DNA from: an uncultured Clostridium sp.
GTDB taxonomy: Bacteria; Bacillota; Clostridia; TANB77; CAG-508
Length of the DNA: 12,408 nt
Assembly (NCBI GenBank): GCA_947057875.1
Contig: CAMSEX010000030.1
Span: 1-12,408, forward strand
Direction of reading: 5' to 3'
Positions 5,886 through 12,408 of the stretch are shown piece after piece. Position numbers and translations under genes: made by a program. Below the pieces are notes generated by a model. That model did not search any database and was not told where the DNA came from. It saw nothing but the letters and a program-made list of their open reading frames with translations. Numbering within the stretch: position 1 is the first letter of the stretch; the number at the start of each line of letters is the position of its first letter.

Positions 5886-7273
5886 AATTCACAATTATTT
5901 GGCGTTCTTGGGAAAGGAATCACATCACGAATATTTTGCATTCCTGTTAGGTACATCATTGCTCTTTCAAAACCAAGTCCAAATCCAGAATGGACCACAC
6001 TTCCATATTTTCTCAAGTCCAAATACCACCAATAATCTTCCATTTTCATATCAAGTTCCTGCATTCTTTTTGTCAACTTTTCAAAATCTTCTTCTCTTTG
6101 ACTTCCACCAATAATTTCTCCAATTCCTGGAACCAACAAATCACTCGCCGCAACCGTTTTTCCGTCTGGATTTTGCTTCATATAAAAAGCCTTAATATCC
6201 ATTGGGTAATCTGTCACAAAAACTGGTTTTTTAAAAACTTGCTCACACAAATAGCGTTCATGCTCTGTTTGCAAATCTACTCCCCAACTTACTTTGTACT
6301 CAAATTTATCGTTTACTTTTTCAAGTTCTTTTACTGCATCTGTATATGAAATTCTCGCAAAATCAGAAGAAATTACATTTTGCAACCTCTCTCGTAAGCC
6401 CTTGTCAATAAAATTATTAAAAAATTCCATTTCTTCTGGGCAATGTTTCATCACATAAGAAAAAATGTATTTTATCATATCTTCTGCCAAATCCATATCA
6501 TCCTTCAAATCTGCAAAACAAATTTCTGGCTCAATCATCCAAAATTCCGCAGCATGTTTTACTGTATTTGAATTTTCTGCACGAAATGTTGGTCCAAATG
6601 TATAAATATTGCGAAAAGCAGTAGCAAATGTTTCGCCATTTAGCTGTCCACTAACTGTAAGATGCGATGATTTACCAAAAAAATCTTTGGAAAAATCCAC
6701 ATTTCCTTCCTCTGTCTGTGGAACATTTTTTAAGTCAAAAGAATTGACATTAAACATTTCTCCTGCCCCTTCTGCATCACTTGAAGTCAAAATCGGAGTA
6801 TGGACATAAACAAAATCACGTTCTTGAAAAAACTTGTGTATCGCATAAGAAAGTATACTTCGTACCCTAAACACTGCATTAAACGTATTAGTTCGTGGAC
6901 GCAAATGTGCAGTCGTTCGCAAATATTCAAATGTATGTCTCTTTTTTTGAAGTGGATAACTATTGTCTGCCACATTTTGAATTTCAATTTTTTCTGCATG
7001 CACTTCAAACGGCTGTTTTGCACCTTCTGTTATCATGAATTTTCCAGTCACTTTAATAGAAGATATAATTGTTAACTTGCAAATCTCCTCAAAATTGTCA
7101 AGTGAATTATCAAAAACTATTTGCAAATTTTTGAAAAAAGAACCATCATTTAGTTCCAAAAAACCAAACGTTTTTGAATCGCGAACAGTCTTTACCCAAC
7201 CTTCTATCGTAATACTTTTGTCTTGAAAATCTCTCGGCATTTGATATAACTTTCTAATTGTTAATTTGTCCAT
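5882..7273 (-). CDS. asnS: Asparaginyl-tRNA synthetase
   Basis: AsnS charges tRNA-Asn with asparagine using ATP, in the cytoplasm. The protein is 463 residues, the usual length. ATG 7273 is preferred over ATG 7279: AGGAGG lies 7 bases before the former but only one base before the latter. An N-terminal OB-fold anticodon-binding domain (about 1-110, with ITIEGWVKTVRDSKTFGF) is followed by the class II catalytic core. Motif 2 is seen as FRAENSNTVKHAAEFWMIEPE-like sequence, and motif 3 as GFGLGFERAMMY, followed by NIRDVIPFPRTP, the typical AsnS end. The asparagine-type rather than aspartate-type features (FRAENSNT, PFPRTP) support the specificity. It is convergent with the gene at 5250 and appears to have its own promoter. 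The 113-base upstream gap is too short for a T-box leader, and I see no T-box. Confidence 0.97.
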   Translation of the reverse strand: MDKLTIRKLYQMPRDFQDKSITIEGWVKTVRDSKTFGFLELNDGSFFKNLQIVFDNSLDNFEEICKLTIISSIKVTGKFMITEGAKQPFEVHAEKIEIQNVADNSYPLQKKRHTFEYLRTTAHLRPRTNTFNAVFRVRSILSYAIHKFFQERDFVYVHTPILTSSDAEGAGEMFNVNSFDLKNVPQTEEGNVDFSKDFFGKSSHLTVSGQLNGETFATAFRNIYTFGPTFRAENSNTVKHAAEFWMIEPEICFADLKDDMDLAEDMIKYIFSYVMKHCPEEMEFFNNFIDKGLRERLQNVISSDFARISYTDAVKELEKVNDKFEYKVSWGVDLQTEHERYLCEQVFKKPVFVTDYPMDIKAFYMKQNPDGKTVAASDLLVPGIGEIIGGSQREEDFEKLTKRMQELDMKMEDYWWYLDLRKYGSVVHSGFGLGFERAMMYLTGMQNIRDVIPFPRTPNNCEF

Positions 7274-7303
7274 AAACATTCCTCCTCTTTTTAATTTTTA
7301 TCA

Positions 7304-7332
7304 ATTATATAACAATTATTTGCAAAATGCAA
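7304..7332 (-). promoter_or_regulatory. Probable asnS promoter
   Basis: On the minus strand a consensus TATAAT (7304-7309) lies 17 bases after a poor -35, TTGCAT (7327-7332). The start would be near 7297, giving a leader of about 24 bases. The upstream DUF4153 gene ends at 7387 with no clear hairpin, so read-through is also possible. Confidence 0.6.
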
Positions 7333-7386
7333 TATTTTTATCTAACATTTGGATTCTCTTTATTTATATTTTAATTAGCTAATTTT

Positions 7387-9006
7387 TTATTTTTGCAATA
7401 AATACCCTTGCATTCTAAAATATTCGATCTCTCCCTCCTCTAAATATTCCAAACGAATATCTTCTATATAAACATCTATAGTTTCACCAAAATTCACTAA
7501 ATTATTTTCGTCAAAATAATTTTTTGCTTCTTCTTGACTAACCTCATTTTTTTGTATAATTTCTTTTACAAAACTGCTAAAATCTAATTCTTTTTCCTCT
7601 TGTTTTATACTTACTGCATTTCTACTAAAATTCTCTATTTTCTGTATTTTTCGATAATTGCTAATATCCAAATCTAACTCTTTACTGTCTGCAAAATAAT
7701 GTGTAATAGAATAATTATTCTGTTTATTTTTGTCATATGAGCTAATTTGTTCTATTACTTCTTCTGACAAGTAATCTGGCATATACTTCTTACCATTTAC
7801 TTCTCGTTCCAAATAAAGATAGGCACTTTTTACTTTCGCCTTCTCAGTTTCATTTAAATATGAAAAACCTGCACTTTCTGGTAACAATTTTTCAATCATT
7901 TTCTTCTGACTTAAATTAGATATATTTTCATATCCAAATGGAGTCAAAATAGTAACAAAAACAAGAATTGCTGCACCAATTAAAGAAAATCTCAAGTTTT
8001 TCTTATTTTTATAAAAAGTAAGTCCCAAACAAATCACTTGAAATATAATAAAAGTACATGAAACATAACGCATTGGCGTCACACCAAATTTTCCAATTCT
8101 AACTAAAATTGCATACATTTCTAAAAAAATAAACGGCACATATAGCATAGGTAATGTTTTTGCTATTTTTCCAACCCATTTTTTCTCTTCACTACAACAA
8201 CTTGCCATATTCCACACAGGAAATGCCACCACAAAAATTCCAGCCAATATCCTAAAAATCACATTTTTTGGCATGTTTCTTAAAACTAGAATCTTAGCAA
8301 TGTACAAATACACGATTGACATCGCTATGCTTACCAATAAAAGTAAAACATAATTTACCAATCCTTTTATAAATGCATTGATTTCTTTTGGATTAATCGC
8401 GCTAACCGCATACAAAATTGAAGGCACATAAAACAGACCATACAAAATAATTAAAATTCTTACAAGTCCAATATTTCCTCTACCATCCAACAACAGTACA
8501 TTAAAAATCTCAAAAATTAAGATAAAACCAATATTCAAAATCACATAAATAATCGTCATACTCAACAAATCTCTAAATACACCGATTAAATATCTTTCAA
8601 AAGTTAATTTACTTTTTTTAATGATTTGATAAATACTTATTAAAATTAAAACAGCAATATAAGTTACAAAAACCTTTGCATACAGATTTGCTACACTTGG
8701 CGTTAAATCAATACAAGTCAGTCGTACAAAAATTCCACTTATGATTCCAGTTACCATATAACTGATTATTTTGATTGACTTTTTTTCAAAAAAAGTTTCT
8801 GTAAAAAAGCTTCCAATTGCCCAAATCATACAAAACATTTCTATTTTTTCCAAAATTTCTCTTGTGTTTCTCGAAAAATTCTGGTCAATTATAATAGTAA
8901 ACAGCAATGTTAAAAATATAATAATTAACATTGTAACTGGAAATTTTCTTACCAAATCTTTTAAGTCTTGTGATAACTTCGACAATAAATTTTTTATTTT
9001 ACTCAT
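7387..9006 (-). CDS. DUF4153-type polytopic membrane protein
   Basis: This 539-residue protein has about eleven hydrophobic segments in residues 22-357 and a soluble C-terminal part from about 358. Family marks of DUF4153 are visible: FIKGLVNYVLL at about 212, LVLRNMPKN at about 240, and RIGKFGVTPMRY at about 303. Its molecular function is not established. The C-terminal domain is charged and rich in E, K and N, with no motif that I know. Its ATG lies three bases after the stop of the WecA-like gene and lacks a strong ribosome binding site (only an AGGA about 14 bases upstream, inside that gene), so translation is probably coupled. That pairing suggests, without proving, a role in envelope polymer metabolism. 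Confidence 0.82.
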   Translation of the reverse strand: MSKIKNLLSKLSQDLKDLVRKFPVTMLIIIFLTLLFTIIIDQNFSRNTREILEKIEMFCMIWAIGSFFTETFFEKKSIKIISYMVTGIISGIFVRLTCIDLTPSVANLYAKVFVTYIAVLILISIYQIIKKSKLTFERYLIGVFRDLLSMTIIYVILNIGFILIFEIFNVLLLDGRGNIGLVRILIILYGLFYVPSILYAVSAINPKEINAFIKGLVNYVLLLLVSIAMSIVYLYIAKILVLRNMPKNVIFRILAGIFVVAFPVWNMASCCSEEKKWVGKIAKTLPMLYVPFIFLEMYAILVRIGKFGVTPMRYVSCTFIIFQVICLGLTFYKNKKNLRFSLIGAAILVFVTILTPFGYENISNLSQKKMIEKLLPESAGFSYLNETEKAKVKSAYLYLEREVNGKKYMPDYLSEEVIEQISSYDKNKQNNYSITHYFADSKELDLDISNYRKIQKIENFSRNAVSIKQEEKELDFSSFVKEIIQKNEVSQEEAKNYFDENNLVNFGETIDVYIEDIRLEYLEEGEIEYFRMQGYLLQK

Positions 9007-9009
9007 ATT

Positions 9010-10146
9010 CTAAATATTCCTGTCTTCTATATTTATCTGTCCATGAATCTGTTCTTCAGGTTCCTCATTATCGCCAAGTAAACGTTGTTTGAAAAATTCT
9101 TTATATCCCATCGCAATGATTACAATAATAATCAGTGCAAACGACAACGCTTTCCAAATACCACTTTCCATTAAAATAATCGCAAACATTCCAAAAGTAG
9201 CACTCAAACCATACAAAATCAAAACTGCTTGTTTTTGTGTAAAACCTTTTTGTAACATTTTATGATGCAAATGTCCTGCATCTGGTTCAATAATTGCTTT
9301 TAGTGACTTACCATGAATTAATCTTCTAAAAATGGCAAAAACTGTGTCAACTAAAGGCAAAGCTAGTACAATAAGCGGTGCTACAATTACAATTGCTGTA
9401 TAAGTTTTTGCAATTCCCAAAATGGAAATAACTGACAAACAATATCCCAAAAAATTGGAACCTGTATCACCAATAAATGTTTTTGCTGGATTAAAATTAT
9501 ACGGCAAAAAACCAACCAATGAACCACACAATGCTGTAATCAAAATAATCGAAATAATAGGCGAACCATTTAGCGAAAAAATCATCAAAAGCGATACACA
9601 AGAAATAATGGAAATTCCTGTCGATAATCCATCCAATCCATCAATTAAATTAAGTGCATTTGTAATTCCAATAATCCAACAAACCGTTAAAATTTCATAA
9701 AACAATTCACTATCACTATCAATTTTGATAAATGGAATATCTATGGAATCTATTATAACTCCCGATTTTACTACAACAATTGCTGCTACAATTTGTGCCA
9801 TTAATTTTACAATTGCTCTTGTGCCTTTTATATCATCATAAAAACAAACAACACCTATGATTAATCCGCCCATCGCAAAGCCTAGCAATTTTGTATAGTA
9901 ATCCTCTTTTGATAAATCAATATTTCCCTCCATAGTCATCACAATTAGCAAATAGACAATCGATATAATAAAACCAGCAATTACAGCCAAACCACCCAGT
10001 CTTGGCATTGTAATTTTGTTGATACGTCTTTCATCTTCTGGATAATCCACAGCTCCTAACTTTTTTGCCAAACGAATCGTCTGTGGTGTCATCATAAAAG
10101 CTGTCATAAAAGCAATCATAAAAGCAATTGCTATATCTCCCCACAT
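9010..10146 (-). CDS. wecA: WecA/TagO-type undecaprenyl-phosphate N-acetylhexosamine-1-phosphate transferase
   Basis: This membrane enzyme should move a sugar-1-phosphate from a UDP-N-acetylhexosamine (usually GlcNAc) to undecaprenyl phosphate, the first step of lipid-linked teichoic acid or other envelope glycan synthesis. The protein is 378 residues with about ten membrane segments. ATG 10146 is preferred over an in-frame TTG at 10176 because AAAGG lies about 8 bases before it and the protein then begins in its first membrane segment. Motifs: MPRLGG in the first cytoplasmic loop, the Asp pair in FYDD (104-105), NALNLIDGLDGLSTG (N163, D169, D172), PAKTFIGDTGSNFLG (catalytic-region D227), and GHLHH (292-295), which marks WecA/TagO rather than MraY. 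It follows rpiB by 39 bases and precedes the DUF4153 gene by 3. The exact polymer cannot be told. Confidence 0.93.
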   Translation of the reverse strand: MWGDIAIAFMIAFMTAFMMTPQTIRLAKKLGAVDYPEDERRINKITMPRLGGLAVIAGFIISIVYLLIVMTMEGNIDLSKEDYYTKLLGFAMGGLIIGVVCFYDDIKGTRAIVKLMAQIVAAIVVVKSGVIIDSIDIPFIKIDSDSELFYEILTVCWIIGITNALNLIDGLDGLSTGISIISCVSLLMIFSLNGSPIISIILITALCGSLVGFLPYNFNPAKTFIGDTGSNFLGYCLSVISILGIAKTYTAIVIVAPLIVLALPLVDTVFAIFRRLIHGKSLKAIIEPDAGHLHHKMLQKGFTQKQAVLILYGLSATFGMFAIILMESGIWKALSFALIIIVIIAMGYKEFFKQRLLGDNEEPEEQIHGQINIEDRNI

Positions 10147-10185
10147 TTTAACAACCTTTCCTTTCTCAGGTATCAATTTACTTAA

Positions 10186-10632
10186 TTATTTCATATTTTT
10201 ATTTTCAATATCCGTAATCATCTGCACTCTCTCTTTATGTCTTCCTCCCATAAATTCAGTACCAAGCCATGCTCTTAAAATCACAACTGCTTCTGATATG
10301 TTAATAAATCTTCCTGGCAGCGCAATAATGTTTGCATTATTATGCGCTTTTAAAAGCTTAGCAACTTCTTCATTCCAACACGAAGCACATCGAATTCCTT
10401 TGAATTTATTGGCAAAAATACTCATACCAAATCCCGTACCACAAATTAGAATTCCTTTTTCACAATCCTTGCTCTGAACTGCTCTGGCAACTTGCTCCCC
10501 ATACAATGGATAATCTGTTCTCTCCTCTGAATATGTTCCAAAATCTTTGAACTCAATTTCTTGCTCTTCTAAATATTTTTTAATTTCTTCCTTTAATTTA
10601 TATCCTCCATGATCACAACCAATTGCTATCAT
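10186..10632 (-). CDS. rpiB: Ribose-5-phosphate isomerase B
   Basis: RpiB interconverts ribose 5-phosphate and ribulose 5-phosphate in the non-oxidative pentose phosphate pathway. The 148-residue protein matches the family in length and opens with IGCDHGGYKLK (phosphate/sugar-binding loop, H8). It contains ICGTGFGMSIFANKFKGIRC at 63-82, with the catalytic C64 and anion-hole Gly/Thr, and HNNANIIALPGR at 97-108. AAAGGAGG sits 7 bases before ATG 10632. The close relatives LacA/LacB and allose-6-phosphate isomerase share this fold, but no sugar-specific operon is present, so the housekeeping activity is most likely. In many Clostridia rpiB precedes a wecA gene in a cell-envelope cluster, as here, although the upp gene often found between them is missing. 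Confidence 0.94.
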   Translation of the reverse strand: MIAIGCDHGGYKLKEEIKKYLEEQEIEFKDFGTYSEERTDYPLYGEQVARAVQSKDCEKGILICGTGFGMSIFANKFKGIRCASCWNEEVAKLLKAHNNANIIALPGRFINISEAVVILRAWLGTEFMGGRHKERVQMITDIENKNMK

Positions 10633-10677
10633 ATTTTATCCTCCTTTATTCTTCTAGAAAAATTTTCTATATAAGTA

Positions 10678-10703
10678 ATTATATATCATACTAACATTTA
10701 CAA
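10678..10703 (-). promoter_or_regulatory. Possible weak promoter for rpiB
   Basis: In the 92-base mnmA-rpiB gap the minus strand has TATAAT (10678-10683). The best -35 match, TTGTAA (10698-10703), is only 14 bases away, which is too close for a standard promoter. A 15-base palindrome, TAGAAAAATTTTCTA (10655-10669), lies near the expected start. No terminator is seen after mnmA, so the genes may be cotranscribed. Confidence 0.3.
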
Positions 10704-10724
10704 AATATTACCTTTTTGTGAATT

Positions 10725-11777
10725 CTATGTGAATTTTCCTCCACCAACCACAATCTCCTTTTGATAGAAAACAGCTGATTGTCCTGGTGTAATTGCCCTT
10801 TGTGGCTCTTCAAAAGTAACTTTTATGTAGTTTTTTTCTTGTGCAATTTTCGCCCTTGCCGCTTTGGTAGAATATCTCGTCTTTACATCTACTTCCATTG
10901 GCGCTAAAATTTCATCCATAAATAACAAATTAATCTCTTCTACTAAAACTTCTTTAGTGTATAATTCCTGTTCTTCGCCAACAATCACTTCATTTTTTTC
11001 ACGATTAAATCCTAACACAAAAAGTGGCGTCTTATATGCAATTCCCAAACCTTTGCGTTGTCCAATTGTATAATAATATAAACCATTATGTTTACCTAAA
11101 ATTTCGCCTCGACTATTTACAATATTTCCCCTTTGAGATTTCATTTCCGAATGATTCTCCAAAAATATTTTATAATTTCCATCTGGAACAAAGCAAATAT
11201 CCTCACTATCTGGCTTATTAGCAACCTTCAAATTTCTCTTTCGCGCCATTTGACGAATTTCCTCTTTGCTTTCAAAATCTGCAAGCGGAAACAACATATG
11301 CTCTACCAACTCTTTTGGCATACTCCACAAAACATAACTCTGGTCTTTTTTTTCATTATTCGACTTTTTCAAAACCCACTTTTGATATTCAGTGCTAAAT
11401 TCCGTTTTCGCATAATGTCCTGTTGCCAAAAAATCACACCCAAGTTCCTGCGCCTTTTCCCACATCAACCCAAACTTCATATATTTATTACACTCAATAC
11501 AAGGATTTGGCGTTTTGCAACTTGCATAAACTTCTATAAAATTGTCAATCACAAATTTCTGAAATTCCTTTTTACAATCATAAATAAAATGCGGAATTCC
11601 AATTTGGTTGCACACATTTTTCGCATCCAAATAAGTCTCTGTATTACAACAACTGCTTCCTGCAAACAATTCTAATGTGCAACCAATCACTTCATAGCCT
11701 TGTTCTTGCAAAAGCAAAGCCGCCACGGAGCTATCCACGCCTCCACTCATTCCTAATAAAACTTTTTTATTTTTCAT
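10725..11777 (-). CDS. mnmA: tRNA-specific 2-thiouridylase MnmA
   Basis: MnmA adds sulfur to C2 of the wobble uridine (U34) in tRNAs for Lys, Glu and Gln, using ATP and persulfide sulfur from a cysteine desulfurase. The protein is 350 residues, normal length. Visible elements: the PP-loop SGGVDSS (11-17), TPNPCIECN (C96 aligns with the catalytic Cys of E. coli MnmA; C93 is the common extra Cys), ATGHYAK (118-124), KKDQSYVLW (143-151), SEDICFVP with the persulfide cysteine C195, and the C-terminal beta domain with YTIGQRKGLG and PGQSAVFY. Its ATG overlaps the end of sufU by 11 bases, so the two are cotranscribed and probably coupled; the nearest GGAGG is about 15 bases upstream and a closer GAG is weak. 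Lying directly after sufS-sufU, it fits a sulfur-relay operon. Confidence 0.97.
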   Translation of the reverse strand: MKNKKVLLGMSGGVDSSVAALLLQEQGYEVIGCTLELFAGSSCCNTETYLDAKNVCNQIGIPHFIYDCKKEFQKFVIDNFIEVYASCKTPNPCIECNKYMKFGLMWEKAQELGCDFLATGHYAKTEFSTEYQKWVLKKSNNEKKDQSYVLWSMPKELVEHMLFPLADFESKEEIRQMARKRNLKVANKPDSEDICFVPDGNYKIFLENHSEMKSQRGNIVNSRGEILGKHNGLYYYTIGQRKGLGIAYKTPLFVLGFNREKNEVIVGEEQELYTKEVLVEEINLLFMDEILAPMEVDVKTRYSTKAARAKIAQEKNYIKVTFEEPQRAITPGQSAVFYQKEIVVGGGKFT

Positions 11778-12204
11778 TTTTACTCAAAATATCCTCCATG
11801 GTATGCCATGCCAAAAGCGCGCATTTCACACGTGCTGGCATATTTGACACATTTTTAAACGCAATCGCATCTTCCAATTTTCTCAAATCCTCTTCATTTG
11901 TTATTTCTCTTTTTATCATCCCAATAAAAGTTCCAACAATTTCCTTCGCTTCTTCTATCGTTTTCCCTTTTAAAGTATCAATCATAATCGAGGTAGAACT
12001 CAACGAAATCGCGCAACCATGACCCGAAAAAGCCATATCTTCAATCACATTTCCATTCAATTTTAATTCCAATGTAATTTCGTCTCCACAATTTGGATTA
12101 TGCCCCTTTTCCTGAAAATCGCTATTTTCCAGCTTCTTCTTATTATCAGAATTCATGCTATGCTCCATAATCAAATCATTGTAAATATCTTCTAACTCGT
12201 CCAT
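11767..12204 (-). CDS. sufU: SufU-type iron-sulfur assembly/sulfurtransferase protein
   Basis: SufU is the zinc-bound partner that accepts persulfide sulfur from SufS in Gram-positive bacteria, although some relatives act as IscU-like scaffolds. The 145-residue protein has NPNCGDEI (C39, D41), SGHGCAIS (C64) and RVKCALLAW (C128), matching the Cys/Asp/Cys/Cys zinc set of B. subtilis SufU. An insertion of roughly 20 residues between the second and third cysteines (about 76-120) is also typical of SufU rather than IscU. GGAGG lies 5 bases before ATG 12204. It starts 12 bases after sufS ends and overlaps mnmA by 11 bases, so the three likely form one operon that supplies sulfur to Fe-S clusters and tRNA. 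Confidence 0.95.
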   Translation of the reverse strand: MDELEDIYNDLIMEHSMNSDNKKKLENSDFQEKGHNPNCGDEITLELKLNGNVIEDMAFSGHGCAISLSSTSIMIDTLKGKTIEEAKEIVGTFIGMIKREITNEEDLRKLEDAIAFKNVSNMPARVKCALLAWHTMEDILSKNEK

Positions 12205-12216
12205 ATTTCCTCCAAA

Positions 12217-12408
12217 TTAATTTTTCAAATACTTCTCAAACATTGCATACGCTTTTTTCAAAGCTTCAACCAACTTGTCCACATCTTCTTTATTATTATA
12301 AAAATAAAAACTTGCACGACAAGTTGAATCAATCCCCAAAAATCGCATCAATGGTTGCGCACAATGATTTCCGTGAACGCACACATACACCTTGACCATC
12401 TAAAATAC
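12217..12408 (-). pseudogene. sufS: SufS cysteine desulfurase, 3' end only, with one-base frameshift
   Basis: This is the C-terminal part of a group II (SufS/CsdA-type) PLP-dependent cysteine desulfurase, which takes sulfur from cysteine and hands it to SufU. The rest lies beyond the right edge. From 12408 the reading is ILDGQGVCVRS in one frame, then one extra base at about 12373, then GNHCAQPLMRFLGIDSTCRASF in the next frame, down to the TAA at 12217-12219. Removing that base restores VRSGNHCAQPLM, the family's conserved segment; its Cys (codon 12363-12361) is the catalytic persulfide cysteine. An ATG at 12399 opens the second frame, but it directly follows a TAG and is not a real start. 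Since SufS is normally essential, a sequence error is likelier than true loss. Pseudogene type records the broken frame. Confidence 0.85.

Noticed and set aside
5875..7226. Several plus-strand open frames opposite asnS
   Set aside because: asnS is unmistakable on the minus strand, and the antisense frames lack motifs and start signals.
7274..7386. T-box riboswitch upstream of asnS
   Set aside because: The gap is about 113 bases, AT-rich, and has neither a T-box core sequence nor a terminator stem.
10655..10669. Palindrome TAGAAAAATTTTCTA as a terminator for mnmA
   Set aside because: It has almost no loop, is all weak pairs and has no T-tract at the right place. It may be chance in AT-rich DNA.
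10864..12022. Plus-strand open frames opposite mnmA and sufU
   Set aside because: They are shadows of conserved minus-strand genes.
12217..12399. Independent 60-residue protein beginning at ATG 12399
   Set aside because: A TAG directly precedes it, its N-terminus is frameshifted SufS sequence, and the rest is the conserved SufS C-terminus.

Overview
The window is a 12.4-kb piece of an AT-rich, low-GC Gram-positive genome. I infer a Clostridia-like Firmicute. The support is strong AGGAGG-type ribosome binding sites, sigma-A-like promoters, CCA-encoding tRNA genes, and a set of genes usual in that group: SufS/SufU with MnmA, RpiB next to a WecA/TagO-type transferase, AsnS and NodB-type deacetylases. 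No gene needs TGA read as a sense codon. I cannot name the species.

Left part (1-1937): probably the end of an integrated element. The tail of an unidentified small gene (to 80) is followed by a tyrosine integrase (133-1611) with a striking cysteine-rich insertion in its N-terminal arm-binding region. Next come a terminator and about 250 bases of AT-rich DNA with direct repeats. This unit stops at the 3' end of a tRNA-Pro gene, the usual position for an integrase of this kind. tRNA-Pro(TGG) and tRNA-Arg(TCT) lie on the minus strand behind a near-consensus promoter.

Middle part (2263-5883): a plus-strand three-gene unit encodes a UgtP/MGDG-synthase-like glycosyltransferase, a membrane-anchored NodB polysaccharide deacetylase and a multi-pass flippase-like protein whose frame is broken by one base. 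Together they suggest a glycolipid or lipid-anchored glycan that is made, trimmed and moved across the membrane. Three helically phased TGTAAG half-sites precede the unit. A separate gene of unknown function (5250-5831) has its own strong promoter. It ends in a hairpin terminator shared with the convergent asnS gene.

Right part (5882-12408, all minus strand): in transcription order, sufS (3' end only, with a one-base frameshift just before the catalytic cysteine), sufU, mnmA, rpiB, wecA/tagO-like, a DUF4153 membrane protein, and asnS. SufS and SufU supply sulfur, and MnmA uses sulfur to thiolate tRNA wobble uridine. RpiB is a pentose-phosphate isomerase. The WecA-like enzyme starts lipid-linked cell-envelope polymer synthesis and is tightly coupled to the DUF4153 gene. 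asnS seems to have its own promoter.

Two one-base insertions in otherwise intact genes, one of them in a likely essential gene, suggest sequence errors, though true lesions are not excluded. I found no clearly new defence or CRISPR-like system. The most unusual items are the cysteine-rich integrase, the repeats near its presumed attachment site, the half-site array, and the unidentified gene at 5250.
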